Positions 15,204 through 30,855 of a DNA stretch of 41,560 nt are shown piece after piece. Position 1 is the stretch's first letter. The number at the start of each line of letters is the position of its first letter. The notes beneath the pieces are model-generated. The model was not told the DNA's origin. It did no database searches and saw only the letters and a program-made list of their open reading frames with translations. The stretch is from Steroidobacteraceae bacterium (GTDB taxonomy: Bacteria > Pseudomonadota > Gammaproteobacteria > Steroidobacterales > Steroidobacteraceae): the NCBI GenBank assembly GCA_019634915.1, contig JAHCAN010000025.1:1-41560 (forward strand), in the 5' to 3' direction. The translations under genes and the position numbers were made by a program.

Positions 15204-17083
15204 CGGTTCTCCGGCAGCAGCCAGGCATCCATCACCTTGCGCGCGATCGGCGCCGCCCCGGTCGAGCCGAAGCCGCCGTTCTCGACGAGCACGGCGACCG
15301 CGATGCGCGGCGCCTCCGCGGGTGCGAAGGCGATGAACCACGAGTGGTCGCGCAGCCGTTCCGGCACGGTCTTCTCGTCGTACTTCTCGGTCTGGCCGAC
15401 CGAGAACACCTGCGCGGTGCCGGTCTTGCCGGCGATCGCATAGGTCATGTTGCGGCCTGCAGTGGCCGCGGCCGTGCCGCGGCCGCGCAGCGTGTTGGCC
15501 ATGCCTTCCATCACGATGTGCCACTGCTCCGGGCTCACCGCGGTGATCTGCGCACCCTTCACCGGTGCGACCGGGTGCAGCGTGCCGGTGGCCGGATCGC
15601 GCAGCGCACGGACCAGGCGCGGCTGGTACGAGGTGCCCTGGTTCGCGAGGATCGACGTGTAATGCGCGAGCTGCAGCGGGGTCACGAGGAAATAGCCCTG
15701 GCCGATGCCGAAATTGACGGTCTCACCCGGGAACCATACCTGGTCCTCGGGCCGCGAGAAGGCCTTGCGCTTCCACTCGCGCGAGGGCAGCAGGCCAGGC
15801 TTCTCGCCGCCGATGTCGATGCCGGTCACGCTGCCGAAACCGAACGGCGCGAGGAAGGCCGCGAGGCGGTCGACGCCGAGCCGGTTCGACAGGTCATAGA
15901 AGTACACGTCGCAGGAGCGCGAGATCGCATCGCGCAGGTCGACCGCGCCGTGCCGGCCGCCGCGGCCCTCGCGGAACATGCGGCTGCTGCCGGGCAGGCG
16001 GTACACGCCGGCGCAGAAACGACGCTCCTCCGGTTTGACCTCGCCGTAGGCGAGGCCTGCGAGCGCGATCGCCGGCTTGATCGTCGAGCCGGACGGATAG
16101 GTGCCGCGCAGCGCGCGGTCGAACAGCGGGCGGTCGATGTCATCGAGCAGCGCCTGATATTCGACGCGGGTGATGCCGCGGCCGAAACTGTTCGGATCGA
16201 AACCCGGCCGGCTGGTCATCGCGAGCACGTCGCCGTTGGCCGGGTCGATCGCGACGACCGCGCCGCGGCGCGCGCCGAGCGCCTCCTCGGCGGCCTTCTG
16301 CACGCCGATGTCGATCGCGAGCACGAGATCCTCGCCCGCGACCGGTGCGACGGTGCGCAGCTGCGGCACGAACGCGCCCTGGCGCTGCACCGAGCGGCCC
16401 TGCGCGTTGACCAGCACTTCGCGTGAACCGTTGCGGCCGTGCAGCTGGCGCTCGTAGGCCGACTCGAGGCCGAGCTTGCCGATCAGCGTCGTGCCCGAAT
16501 AGGCGGCGCGGTCGATGCGGCCGAGATCCTGTTCGCTGATCGCGCCGACGTAGCCGAGCGCGTGCACGGCCAGGTCGCCGTAGGGATAGGAGCGTGCGAG
16601 GCGCGTGCGGATGTCGACGCCGGGGAACTCGAAGCGGTGCACGGCGAAGGTCGCGATCTCCTCGTCGGTCAGGCGCAGGCGGATCGGCACGCTGTCGAAG
16701 CTGCGGTGCGAGGCGACGAGCTTGCGTGCATCGTCGATGTCGTCGGGCGCGACCAGCCCGAGCGCGCCCAGGCGCTGTAGCGTCGAGGCGAGGTCCGGCA
16801 CTTCCTCGCGCACCAGCTCGAGCTGGTAGGCCGGGCGGTTCTCGGCGAGCACGACGCCGTCGCGATCGACGATCAGGCCGCGCGGCGCGGGCAGCGGTTC
16901 GATGCGCACCCGGTTGCCCTGCGACAGATCCATGTAGTAGTCGTGGCGCAGGACCTGCAGCGTGACGAGCCGCGCGAGCAGCACCAGCGACAGCGCCGCG
17001 ATCAGGCCGCCGGCGATCAGCGAACGCCGCGCGAACAGGCGCTGTTCCTGCCAGTGATCCTTGATGCGGACGTTCGCGACCAT
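15200..17083 (-). CDS. mrdA: Penicillin-binding protein 2 (elongation transpeptidase)
   Basis: PBP2 cross-links side-wall peptidoglycan with RodA. The 627-residue protein has one N-terminal transmembrane anchor (about 22-42), a non-catalytic pedestal domain (about 60-240, with PAPRGLIVDRDG) and a transpeptidase domain. The penicillin-binding motifs are STIK (S333-K336), SCD (S390-D392, the SxN-equivalent, here with Asp) and KTGT (K553-T556). A start ATG at 17083 gives a cytoplasmic tail of usual length. It lies six bases after the mreD stop and overlaps rodA. Confidence 0.96.
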   Translation of the reverse strand: MVANVRIKDHWQEQRLFARRSLIAGGLIAALSLVLLARLVTLQVLRHDYYMDLSQGNRVRIEPLPAPRGLIVDRDGVVLAENRPAYQLELVREEVPDLASTLQRLGALGLVAPDDIDDARKLVASHRSFDSVPIRLRLTDEEIATFAVHRFEFPGVDIRTRLARSYPYGDLAVHALGYVGAISEQDLGRIDRAAYSGTTLIGKLGLESAYERQLHGRNGSREVLVNAQGRSVQRQGAFVPQLRTVAPVAGEDLVLAIDIGVQKAAEEALGARRGAVVAIDPANGDVLAMTSRPGFDPNSFGRGITRVEYQALLDDIDRPLFDRALRGTYPSGSTIKPAIALAGLAYGEVKPEERRFCAGVYRLPGSSRMFREGRGGRHGAVDLRDAISRSCDVYFYDLSNRLGVDRLAAFLAPFGFGSVTGIDIGGEKPGLLPSREWKRKAFSRPEDQVWFPGETVNFGIGQGYFLVTPLQLAHYTSILANQGTSYQPRLVRALRDPATGTLHPVAPVKGAQITAVSPEQWHIVMEGMANTLRGRGTAAATAGRNMTYAIAGKTGTAQVFSVGQTEKYDEKTVPERLRDHSWFIAFAPAEAPRIAVAVLVENGGFGSTGAAPIARKVMDAWLLPENR

Positions 17084-17089
17084 CCCGCT

Positions 17090-17569
17090 TCAGCGCGGCC
17101 GGTGGGTGCGCGACAGGACGCCGTAGAAGATCGGCCACAGCAGGCCACCGGTGACCGGGTGCAGCCAGCGCAGGCCGGAGTTCAGCGTGTGGCCGCTCCA
17201 GCCGTCGATGCACCAGATCACGAACTCGTACAGCGTCAGCACCGCGAACACGATCAGCGCCTGCTCGAACAGCGGCTTGTTCCGGATCAGCAGGTGAAAG
17301 CGCATGGTCAGGAAGGCGACCAGCGTCAGCGCGAGTGCGTGCTCGCCGAGCACGGCGCCGCGGAAGACGTCGAGCGCGAGCCCGCAGGCGAACGGCACGA
17401 TCAGGCCGCCGGCACGCGGCGCGGCGATCGACCAGTAGATCACGACGATCACGAGGAAGGCCGGCCGTACGATCGACAGCCATCCGGGCAGCGGCACGAC
17501 CTGGAAGATCAGCGCGATGAATGCCGACAGCAGCAGGGCGCCCCGCGGTTCGCGGACCCGTACGTTCAT
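17090..17569 (-). CDS. mreD: Rod shape-determining protein MreD
   Basis: MreD is a small integral membrane protein of the Rod complex. The 159-residue product has about five hydrophobic helices and the family segments VRPAFLVIVVIYW, GLALDVFRGAVLGEHAL and GHTLNSGLRWLHPVTGG. ATG at 17569 overlaps the mreC stop (ATGA). The sequence is poorly conserved in general; identity rests on the pattern plus position between mreC and mrdA. Confidence 0.93.
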   Translation of the reverse strand: MNVRVREPRGALLLSAFIALIFQVVPLPGWLSIVRPAFLVIVVIYWSIAAPRAGGLIVPFACGLALDVFRGAVLGEHALALTLVAFLTMRFHLLIRNKPLFEQALIVFAVLTLYEFVIWCIDGWSGHTLNSGLRWLHPVTGGLLWPIFYGVLSRTHRPR

Positions 17570-18450
17570 CGCGCGGCCTCCTCGCCCGGCAGCGGCGCCG
17601 CCGGATGGCCGGGGCGGATCCAGATCAGCATCAGCTCGCGGTCGCGGTCGATCGCGGCGAGCGGCTGCGCGTGCACCTGGGCGAGCGGCTGGCCGGGGTC
17701 GCGGCCGACGTCGAGCACGCGCGCGACCGGATAGCCGGCGGGAAACACGCCGCCGAGCCCCGACGTGACCAGCAGGTCGTCGACCCTGATGTCGGAATTG
17801 ACCGGCAGATAAGGCAGCGCGAGCACGCCGGTATTGCCCTGGCCGACCGCGATCGTGCGCAGGCCGCTGCGCAGCACCTGCACCGGCACCGCGTGCTCGG
17901 GATCGGTGATCAGGATGACCTCGGACGACCACGGCCCGGTGCGCATCACCTGGCCGACGAGGCCGCCGCTCGCGAGCACGGTCTGGCTCTTGAACACGCC
18001 GTCGGTCGCGCCCTTGTTGATGATGACCCGCTGGCGCAGCGTCGAGACCTCGACCTCGAGCACCTCGGCGGCGAGCCAGCGCTCGGCGACGTCCGGCAGC
18101 GCTGCCTCGAGCCCACGCAGCGCCGCATTCTCGGTTTCGAGCGCCTCGACGCGCAGCGTGCGCAGCTCGAGCTCGCGGTTCGCGGCGCGCAGCCGCGCGT
18201 TGTCGGCCTGCAGCGTCTCGCGCGTCGCGAAGTTCTCGCGCAGCCAGTGCCAGGCGGCGGACGGCGAATCGACGGCGAGCTGGATCGGATAGGCGGCGGC
18301 CGACAGGGCGTAGCGGGCGTAGTCGAGCCAGTGGCCGCGCTGGTCGGCGAACATCAGCACGACACAGAGCGCGGCGTAGAAGCTGAAACGCAGCCCGGTC
18401 GCAGCGACGCGGCTGTGTACTGCGCGACCCGATCCCCCGAAAGTGATCAC
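17566..18450 (-). CDS. mreC: Rod shape-determining protein MreC
   Basis: MreC links MreB filaments to PBP2-RodA in the periplasm. The 294-residue bitopic protein has a short cytoplasmic N-terminus and a transmembrane helix (about 20-38). A coiled coil follows (about 75-120, ETLQADNARLRAANRELELR), then two beta-barrel domains (INKGATDGVFKSQTVL, GLVGQV, LITDPEHAVPV, LVTSGLGGVFPAGYPV). The start is GTG at 18450, 29 bases after the mreB stop. The C-terminus is Pro/Ala-rich and short. Confidence 0.94.
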   Translation of the reverse strand: MITFGGSGRAVHSRVAATGLRFSFYAALCVVLMFADQRGHWLDYARYALSAAAYPIQLAVDSPSAAWHWLRENFATRETLQADNARLRAANRELELRTLRVEALETENAALRGLEAALPDVAERWLAAEVLEVEVSTLRQRVIINKGATDGVFKSQTVLASGGLVGQVMRTGPWSSEVILITDPEHAVPVQVLRSGLRTIAVGQGNTGVLALPYLPVNSDIRVDDLLVTSGLGGVFPAGYPVARVLDVGRDPGQPLAQVHAQPLAAIDRDRELMLIWIRPGHPAAPLPGEEAAR

Positions 18451-18479
18451 GCGCGATTATCCTGCCGCGCGCGCCGGTC

Positions 18480-19597
<1,118 letters not shown>

Positions 19598-19606
19598 TAC
19601 GAGGTG

Positions 19607-19612
19607 TATGAT
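19607..19612 (+). promoter_or_regulatory. Putative -10 box of the gatCAB-hslO operon
   Basis: TATGAT matches TATAAT at five of six positions, preceded directly by TG. The gatC ATG is 31 bases downstream, across a T-rich stretch. No -35 at canonical spacing is clear; CCGACA lies 22 bases upstream. The mreB and gatC promoters therefore interleave in the 120-bp divergent spacer. Confidence 0.4.
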
Positions 19613-19643
19613 TTCGCGCTGTTTTTTTCGTGATCTTACTCAC

Positions 19644-19934
19644 ATGAGCCTCGATCGAGCCGACATCGAAAACATCGCCCGACTCGCCCGCCTCGCGCTG
19701 CGGGACGACGAAGTGGCCGGGTACGTCGCGACGCTCGGCAGCATCCTCGGCCTGGTCGGCGAGCTGGACCGCGCCGATACCGCCGGGATCGAGCCGATGG
19801 CGCATCCGCTCGCCGGACTGTCGCAGCGCCTGCGTGCCGACACGGTCACCGAAACCGACCGGCACGCGCTCTACCAGCAGAACGCGCCGCAGGTCGAGGC
19901 GGGCCTGTACATCGTGCCGAAGGTGATCGAATGA
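19644..19934 (+). CDS. gatC: Asp-tRNA(Asn)/Glu-tRNA(Gln) amidotransferase subunit C
   Basis: GatC is the small stabilising subunit of the GatCAB amidotransferase that corrects misacylated Glu-tRNA(Gln) or Asp-tRNA(Asn). The 96-residue product begins [19 protein letters not shown], the family hallmark, and ends [14 protein letters not shown], the segment that wraps around GatA. An upstream in-frame ATG at 19608 would overlap the -10 box and is rejected. The last four bases overlap the gatA start. With GatCAB in the operon, this organism probably uses indirect Gln- and/or Asn-tRNA synthesis, although glnS or asnS cannot be excluded from this window. Confidence 0.95.
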   Translation: MSLDRADIENIARLARLALRDDEVAGYVATLGSILGLVGELDRADTAGIEPMAHPLAGLSQRLRADTVTETDRHALYQQNAPQVEAGLYIVPKVIE

Positions 19935-21400
19935 GCGCCACGGCGCTGCACGCGCGCACGCTGGCGGAGCTCGCCGACGGCCTCGCGAAGCGCGAGTTTT
20001 CGAGCGTCGAGCTGACCCGCCATCTGCTCGGGCGGCTCGAAGCCGCGCAGCCGCGCCTGAACGCGATGATCTCGATCACCGGCGAGGCGGCGCTCGCCGC
20101 CGCGGCGCAGGCCGACGGCGCGCTCGCGGCCGGCAAGGCGGGGCCGCTGACCGGCCTGCCGATCGTGCACAAGGACATCTTCTGCACCGAGGGGGTGCGC
20201 ACCACCTGCGGCTCGCGCATGCTCGGGAACTTCATCTCGCCCTACGATGCGACACCGGTCGCGAAGCTGAAGGCCGCCGGCACCGTGCTGCTCGGCAAGT
20301 CGAACATGGACGAGTTCGCGATGGGCTCGTCGAACGAGACGAGCTGGTTCGGGCCGGTGCGCAATCCGTGGAACACCGATCTCGTGCCCGGCGGCTCCTC
20401 CGGCGGTTCGGCGGCGCTCGTCGGCGCGCGCCTCGCGCCGGCCGCCACCGGCACCGACACCGGCGGCTCGATCCGCCAGCCGGCGGCGCTCACCGGCGTG
20501 ACCGGGCTCAAGCCCACCTACGGGCGCGTGTCGCGCTACGGCATGATCGCCTTCGCGTCGAGCCTCGACCAGGCGGGCATGCTCGCGGTGTCGGCCGAGG
20601 ATTGCGCATTGCTGCTCGGCGCGATCGCGGGTTTCGATCCGCGCGACTCGACCAGCGTCGAGCGGCCGGTGCCCGATTACCACGCCGCGCTCGCGACGCC
20701 GGCGCGCGGCCTGCGCATCGGGCTCGTCAAGGAGTTCTTCGGCGCGGGGCTCGATGCCGGCAACGAGAAGCTGCTGCGCGAGGCGTTCGCCGTGTTCGAG
20801 CGCCTCGGCGCCACGCTCGAGGAAGTGAGCCTGCCGAACATCGGCCTGTCGGTGCCGACCTACTACGTGGTTGCGCCGGCCGAGTGCTCGTCGAACCTCG
20901 CGCGCTTCGACGGCGTGCGCTACGGTCACCGCTGCGCCGACCCGAAGGACCTGCTCGACCTGTACCAGCGCTCGCGCGGCGAGGGCTTCGGCGCCGAGGT
21001 GAAGCGCCGCATCATGACCGGCACCTACGTGCTGTCGGCTGGCTATTACGACGCCTATTACCTGAAGGCCCAGCGCGTGCGGCAGCTGATCAGCGCCGAT
21101 TTCGCGCGTGCCTTCGAGCGCGTCGACGTGCTGATGGGCCCGGCGACTCCGACGCCGGCGTTCCCGCTCGGCGCGAAGACCGCCGATCCGGTCACGATGT
21201 ACCTGAACGACATCTACACGATCGGTGCGAACCTGGCGGGCCTGCCGGCGCTGTCGACGCCTTGCGGCTTCGTCGACGGGCTGCCGGTCGGCCTGCAGAT
21301 CATCGGCCCGCATTTCGCGGAAGAGAAGCTGCTCGCCGCCGCGCACGCGTTCCAGCGCGAGACCGACTGGCACCGGCGCATGCCGGCGGAGTTCGCATGA
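19931..21400 (+). CDS. gatA: Asp-tRNA(Asn)/Glu-tRNA(Gln) amidotransferase subunit A
   Basis: GatA is the glutaminase of GatCAB, releasing ammonia that is channelled to GatB. The 489-residue amidase-signature protein has the Ser-cisSer-Lys triad: K81 in VHKDIF, cis-Ser S156 in [10 protein letters not shown] and nucleophile S180 in [10 protein letters not shown]. The spacing matches characterised GatA enzymes. C-terminal segments ([35 protein letters not shown]) are typical. It overlaps gatC and gatB by ATGA on both sides. Confidence 0.97.
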   Translation: MSATALHARTLAELADGLAKREFSSVELTRHLLGRLEAAQPRLNAMISITGEAALAAAAQADGALAAGKAGPLTGLPIVHKDIFCTEGVRTTCGSRMLGNFISPYDATPVAKLKAAGTVLLGKSNMDEFAMGSSNETSWFGPVRNPWNTDLVPGGSSGGSAALVGARLAPAATGTDTGGSIRQPAALTGVTGLKPTYGRVSRYGMIAFASSLDQAGMLAVSAEDCALLLGAIAGFDPRDSTSVERPVPDYHAALATPARGLRIGLVKEFFGAGLDAGNEKLLREAFAVFERLGATLEEVSLPNIGLSVPTYYVVAPAECSSNLARFDGVRYGHRCADPKDLLDLYQRSRGEGFGAEVKRRIMTGTYVLSAGYYDAYYLKAQRVRQLISADFARAFERVDVLMGPATPTPAFPLGAKTADPVTMYLNDIYTIGANLAGLPALSTPCGFVDGLPVGLQIIGPHFAEEKLLAAAHAFQRETDWHRRMPAEFA

Positions 21401-22839
21401 TGGAGTGGGAAACCGTCATCGGACTCGAGATCCACGCCCAGCTCGCGACGCAGGCGAAGATCTTCTCGGGCTCGGCGACCGCCTACGGCGCCGCGCCGAA
21501 CGCGCAGGCCGACCTGGTCGATCTCGGCTACCCGGGCGTGCTGCCGGTGCTGAACGGCGAGGCCGTGCGCATGGCCGTGATGTTCGGCCTCGCGATCGAT
21601 GCACAGATCGCGTCGCGGTCGGTGTTCGCGCGCAAGAACTACTTCTACCCCGACCTGCCGAAGGGCTACCAGATCAGCCAGTACGAGCTGCCGGTCGTCG
21701 GCCGGGGCGTGCTCGACATCGTGCTCGAGGATGGCACGAAAAAGCGCATCGGCGTGACTCGCGCGCATCTCGAGGAGGATGCCGGCAAGTCGCTGCACGA
21801 CGCGCTGCCGGGTGCGACCGCGATCGACCTGAATCGCGCCGGCACGCCGCTGATCGAGATCGTCTCCGAGCCCGACATGCGCTCGGCGAAGGAAGCGGTC
21901 GCCTACATGAAGAAGGTGCACACGCTGGTGCGCTATCTCGGTATCTGCGACGGCAACATGCAGGAAGGCTCGTTCCGCTGCGATGCGAACGTGTCGGTGC
22001 GCCGCAAGGGCAGCGACAGCTTCGGCACGCGTGCGGAGATCAAGAACCTGAACTCTTTCCGCTACGTCGAGAAGGCGATCAACTACGAGGTCGCGCGCCA
22101 GATCGAGCTGCTCGAAGGCGGCGGCAAGGTCGTGCAGGAGACGCGCCTCTACGATCCGGATCGCGGCGAGACCCGCTCGATGCGCTCGAAGGAAGAGGCG
22201 AACGATTACCGCTACTTTCCCGATCCCGACCTGCTGCCGCTCGCGATCGATGCGACCTTCCTCGACACCGTGCGCGCCGGCCTGCCGGAGCTGCCGGACG
22301 CCAAGGCCGCCCGCTTCGCCGCGCAGTACGCGCTGTCGGAGTACGACGCCGGCGTGCTGACCGCGAGCCGCGAGCTCGCCGGGTACTATGAGGAGGTCGT
22401 GCGTCGCCTCGGCGGCGAACCGAAACTCGCCGCCAACTGGGTCAACGGCGATCTCGCGGCGTTCCTGAACCGCGACAACCTCGAGATCGGCGCGAGCCGC
22501 GTCGGCGCCGCGCAGCTGGCGGGTCTCGTCGCGCGCATCGCCGACGGCACGATCTCCGGCAAGATCGCCAAGGACATCTTCGAGGCGATGTGGGACAGCG
22601 GTCGCGACGCCGACGCGATCATCGAATCGAAGGGCCTGCGCCAGATCACCGACAGCGGCGTGATCGAGCGCGCGATCGACGAGGTGATGGCGAAGAACCC
22701 CGCCCAGCTCGCCGATTACCGCGGCGGCAAGGACAAGCTGTTCGGCTTCTTCGTCGGTCAGGTCATGAAGGCGACCCAGGGCAAGGCGAATCCCGCGCAG
22801 TTGAACGAGCTGCTGAAGAAGAAGCTCGCCGGGCCGTGA
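21397..22839 (+). CDS. gatB: Asp-tRNA(Asn)/Glu-tRNA(Gln) amidotransferase subunit B
   Basis: GatB phosphorylates and amidates the tRNA-bound Glu or Asp. The 480-residue protein starts [16 protein letters not shown] (GLEIHxQL signature). It has the kinase-site segments [29 protein letters not shown] and [13 protein letters not shown], and a C-terminal YqeY-like tail domain ([16 protein letters not shown]...[12 protein letters not shown]) that binds the tRNA elbow. Two adjacent ATGs at 21397 and 21400 are possible starts; the first overlaps gatA. The stop overlaps the hslO GTG. Confidence 0.96.
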   Translation: MMEWETVIGLEIHAQLATQAKIFSGSATAYGAAPNAQADLVDLGYPGVLPVLNGEAVRMAVMFGLAIDAQIASRSVFARKNYFYPDLPKGYQISQYELPVVGRGVLDIVLEDGTKKRIGVTRAHLEEDAGKSLHDALPGATAIDLNRAGTPLIEIVSEPDMRSAKEAVAYMKKVHTLVRYLGICDGNMQEGSFRCDANVSVRRKGSDSFGTRAEIKNLNSFRYVEKAINYEVARQIELLEGGGKVVQETRLYDPDRGETRSMRSKEEANDYRYFPDPDLLPLAIDATFLDTVRAGLPELPDAKAARFAAQYALSEYDAGVLTASRELAGYYEEVVRRLGGEPKLAANWVNGDLAAFLNRDNLEIGASRVGAAQLAGLVARIADGTISGKIAKDIFEAMWDSGRDADAIIESKGLRQITDSGVIERAIDEVMAKNPAQLADYRGGKDKLFGFFVGQVMKATQGKANPAQLNELLKKKLAGP

Positions 22840-23735
22840 GCGTGCCGGCGAGCACCGACCGCGTCCGGCGTTTTCTGCTCGAGGAGCACCCGGTGCGGGG
22901 GCAGATCGTGCAGCTCGAAGGCGCCTGGGCCGCGCTGCGCGAGCATGCGCATTACCCGCCGGCCGTGCGCGATCTGCTCGGCGAGGCGATCGCGGCGGCC
23001 GTGCTGCTCGCCTCGACGCTCAAGTTCGAAGGCGGCCTCACCCTGCAGATCCAGGGCGATGGCGCGGTGCGGCTGCTGGTCGTGCAGTGCACGCACGACT
23101 TTCGCGTGCGCGGCATTGCCCAGTACGACGGGACGCGACTCGCGCCCGGTTTCGCGCAACTCACGGGTACCGGCCTGATGACCGTCACGATCGAGTCCGT
23201 GCAGGGCGGGGCACCCTACCAGGGCATCGTGCGGCTCGAGGGCGGCTCGCTCGCCGCCTGCATCGACGCCTATTTCGCGACTTCGGAGCAGCTGCCGACG
23301 CATGTGCGGCTCGCGGCCGACGCATCGCGGGCCGGTGGCCTGCTCGTGCAACGGCTGCCGGGCGGAGGCGAGGGCACCGTGTCGCAGGCGCAGGACGACA
23401 CGGCCTGGCAGCGCGTGCGCGAGCACGCCGCGCAGCTCGATGCGCACGACCTGCTCTACGCGCCGGCCGAATCGCTCGCGCGGCGCAGCGCCACGGTCGA
23501 CGACGTGCGGCTGTTCGCAGGCTCACCGGTGCGCTTCGAGTGCCGCTGCAGCCGCGAGCGCGTGCTCGGCGTGCTGCGCGCGCTCGGCGAGGAGGAAGTG
23601 CAGTCGGTGCTGCGCGAGCAGGGCAAGGTCACGGCGACCTGCGAGTTCTGCCACCGGCCGTACGAGTTCGATGCGATCGACGTCGCGCAGCTGTTCGGTC
23701 CACCGCCGGTCCCGGTCCCTGACCGCCTGAATTGA
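22836..23735 (+). CDS. hslO: Redox-regulated chaperonin Hsp33
   Basis: Hsp33 is an ATP-independent holdase switched on by oxidation and unfolding. The 299-residue product carries the C-terminal zinc/redox switch as CxC (C236, C238 in CRCS) and CxxC (C269, C272 in CEFC), with the regulatory linker between. The N-terminal core shows [20 protein letters not shown] and [15 protein letters not shown]. The start is GTG at 22836, overlapping the gatB stop (GTGA). Being in a gatCAB operon is unusual and suggests it is made constitutively with the translation genes. No terminator hairpin follows. Confidence 0.95.
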   Translation: MSVPASTDRVRRFLLEEHPVRGQIVQLEGAWAALREHAHYPPAVRDLLGEAIAAAVLLASTLKFEGGLTLQIQGDGAVRLLVVQCTHDFRVRGIAQYDGTRLAPGFAQLTGTGLMTVTIESVQGGAPYQGIVRLEGGSLAACIDAYFATSEQLPTHVRLAADASRAGGLLVQRLPGGGEGTVSQAQDDTAWQRVREHAAQLDAHDLLYAPAESLARRSATVDDVRLFAGSPVRFECRCSRERVLGVLRALGEEEVQSVLREQGKVTATCEFCHRPYEFDAIDVAQLFGPPPVPVPDRLN

Positions 23736-23764
23736 CCCTCTGGTTGCAGCCAATGAATCAAAGT

Positions 23765-23801
23765 CTTACACTAGTAGTTAACGAATTCTATATATTGTTA
23801 A
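23765..23801 (+). promoter_or_regulatory. AT-rich promoter with overlapping dyad, upstream of the regulator-metF-metH operon
   Basis: CTTACA (23765-23770) and TATATA (23789-23794) are 18 bases apart and resemble -35 and -10 boxes; TATATT at 23791 is an alternative. The dyad TTAAC-N14-GTTAA (23778-23801) covers the -10 and the presumed start point, so a bound dimer would block initiation. The gene's ATG is at 23806, leaving a leader of only about 3-5 bases and no Shine-Dalgarno. This stretch is markedly AT-rich in a GC-rich chromosome. Confidence 0.5.
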
Positions 23802-23805
23802 TCTA

Positions 23806-29422
<5,617 letters not shown>

Positions 29423-29433
29423 CACCCCCCCAG

Positions 29434-29462
29434 CCCCCCCATCCCCGGAGGGGATGGGGGGG
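29434..29462. repeat. Perfect 13-bp GC palindrome after metH, without a T-tract
   Basis: The run of C (29434-29440), AT and four C (to 29446) pairs exactly with 29450-29462 across a GGA loop, 12 bases after the metH stop. A strong RNA hairpin is certain, but the following bases are GTTACAAG, not a U-run. It is therefore not a classical intrinsic terminator; it may be a transcript stabiliser, a weak terminator or a dispersed intergenic palindrome. G-tracts at 29450-29453, 29456-29463 and 29470-29476 also make this strand capable of a G-quadruplex. Confidence 0.75.
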
Positions 29463-29463
29463 G

Positions 29464-29492
29464 TTACAAGGGGGGGCGTGCGCCTGTATAGT
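29464..29492 (+). promoter_or_regulatory. Putative sigma-70 promoter of the VOC-ArsR-SRPBCC operon
   Basis: TTACAA (29464-29469) and TATAGT (29487-29492) are 17 bases apart. The -10 matches five of six positions. The -35 directly abuts the palindrome, and the spacer begins with a G7 run. Initiation near 29499 leaves a leader of about 33 bases with an AT-rich stretch and a strong GGAGG site (29520-29524). Confidence 0.5.
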
Positions 29493-29531
29493 TGCGTTGT
29501 TTGTTAAATATTAAATCATGGAGGAATCAAT

Positions 29532-29984
29532 ATGCGCGCGACGCCGGCGGGCTGGCCCCGCATTTCCGTGTCCGTGTACTACGAGGATCCCGCCCGCGCG
29601 ATCGACTGGCTGGTCGGGGCGTTCGGTTTCGAGCTGCGGCTCAAGGTCGAGGGCGAGGGCGGGGCGATCGAGCATTCCGAGCTCACCTACGGCGACGGGC
29701 TGATGTTCGTCGGCGGTGCCGGCCCGGCGAGCCGCCATCCCGAACGGCAGTTTCCCGCGAGCCCGCGCAGCGTCGGCGGTCGCAACACCCAGGCGATGTG
29801 CATCTTCGTCGACGATGTCGATGCGCATTGCGCGGCGGCGCGCAAGGCCGGCGCGCGCATCGAGATGGAACCGAGGACCACCGACTACGGCGAGGAGTAT
29901 TGGGCCGACCGCAGTTATCTCGCGGTCGACCCCGAGGGCCACCACTGGTGGTTCATGCAGCGCGTGAGGACCGCCGGGCAATGA
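29532..29984 (+). CDS. VOC/glyoxalase-superfamily protein (PhnB-like)
   Basis: The 150-residue protein has the paired beta-alpha-beta-beta-beta modules of the vicinal oxygen chelate fold: ISVSVYYEDPARAIDWLVGAF, LMFVGG, AMCIFVDDVDAHCAAARKAGAR, and the C-terminal VDPEGHHWWFMQ. Members bind metals or small molecules and range from dioxygenases to antibiotic-binding proteins; substrate cannot be told. ATG at 29532 has an excellent Shine-Dalgarno (GGAGG, seven bases away). It is the first gene of a three-gene cassette with an ArsR repressor and an SRPBCC protein, coupled by ATGA. Confidence 0.85.
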   Translation: MRATPAGWPRISVSVYYEDPARAIDWLVGAFGFELRLKVEGEGGAIEHSELTYGDGLMFVGGAGPASRHPERQFPASPRSVGGRNTQAMCIFVDDVDAHCAAARKAGARIEMEPRTTDYGEEYWADRSYLAVDPEGHHWWFMQRVRTAGQ

Positions 29985-30325
29985 CGCGCAGCGCGCGCGT
30001 CGACGCGACGCTCGCCGCGCTCGCGGATCCGGCGCGCCGCGCGGTCGTCGAGCGGCTGCGCGCGGGCCCGGCGCGCGCCGGGGATCTCGCGCGCTCGCTC
30101 GCGATCAGCGCGCCGCGCATGAGCCAGCACCTGCGCACGCTCAGGCGCAGCGGTCTGGTCGAGGAATCCGGCATCGAAGGCGATGCGCGGGTGCGGCTCT
30201 ACCAGTTGCGGCGCGAGCCCTTCGCCGAACTGCGCAGCTGGAGCGAAGACATCGAATCGTTCTGGACGGCAGAGCTCGAGGCCTTCCGGCGCCATGCCGG
30301 GCGGCGCGCGGGGAAACAACGGTGA
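29981..30325 (+). CDS. ArsR-family winged-helix transcriptional regulator
   Basis: The 114-residue protein is a compact winged helix: VDATLAALADPARRAVVERLR, then AISAPRMSQHLRTLRRSGLVEE as recognition helix, and a wing (GDARVRLYQL). It lacks the cysteine metal-site motif ELCVCDL of arsenic sensors. It belongs instead to the small ArsR group that sits beside SRPBCC (AHSA1) and VOC genes. It overlaps both neighbours by four bases. It presumably autoregulates the cassette from the promoter upstream of the VOC gene; no operator can be named. Confidence 0.88.
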   Translation: MTRSARVDATLAALADPARRAVVERLRAGPARAGDLARSLAISAPRMSQHLRTLRRSGLVEESGIEGDARVRLYQLRREPFAELRSWSEDIESFWTAELEAFRRHAGRRAGKQR

Positions 30326-30855
30326 GTGACCTCGACGCAGGCCCGTCGCGAGCGGCGTCCGGTGCGCGCCCGGGTGACCAGGCGCGCGTCAGCGCCATGG
30401 TCGCCGTGTCGCCGGCGGAAGCCTTCGACCTCTTCACGCGCGAGACGGACCTGTGGTGGCGGCGCGGCGTGCGCTTTCGCGCCGGCGGCCGGGCACCGGG
30501 TGCGCTGCATTTCGAACCGGGCGTCGGCGGGCGGCTGTTCGAGGAATTCACCGGGGCATCGGGCCCGCAGCTGGTCGAGTTCGGGCGCATCACCGTCTGG
30601 GATCCGCCGGCCCGGCTCGTGTTCGAATGGCACGGCGTGAACTTCGCGCCGGGAGAGAAGACCGAGGTCGACGTGAGCTTCGAGCCGGTCGGCGACGGGA
30701 CGCGCGTGACCGTCGTGCATCGCGGCTGGGCGGCGCTGCGCGCCGATCATCCGGTGCGGCATGGCAAGGAGGCGGCCGCCTTCATCGGCGGGATCGGCCT
30801 GTGGTGGGGCGATCTGCTCAGCGCGCTTCGCGAACACGCGGCACGCCGGCCGTAG
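30322..30855 (+). CDS. SRPBCC/AHSA1-like ligand-binding protein
   Basis: The 177-residue product has the START-like pattern of the AHSA1 family: [63 protein letters not shown] and a long C-terminal helix ([18 protein letters not shown]). Such proteins hold hydrophobic ligands; the ligand here is unknown. The start is GTG at 30322, overlapping the ArsR stop. The 3' end runs 38 bases into the convergent mtgA gene, so one of the two messages may affect the other. Confidence 0.85.
   Translation: MSDLDAGPSRAASGARPGDQARVSAMVAVSPAEAFDLFTRETDLWWRRGVRFRAGGRAPGALHFEPGVGGRLFEEFTGASGPQLVEFGRITVWDPPARLVFEWHGVNFAPGEKTEVDVSFEPVGDGTRVTVVHRGWAALRADHPVRHGKEAAAFIGGIGLWWGDLLSALREHAARRP

Noticed and set aside
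15200-17083. PBP2 with a broken second motif (SCD instead of SxN)
   Set aside because: Aspartate at this position is normal in elongation-type PBP2 proteins; all other motifs are intact.
19608-19643. Longer GatC start at 19608
   Set aside because: It would begin within the -10 box, adds residues absent from the family, and the conserved protein starts at 19644.
29434-29462. Intrinsic terminator of metH
   Set aside because: The hairpin is perfect but the following bases are GTTACAAG, so the U-tract needed for the classical mechanism is missing.
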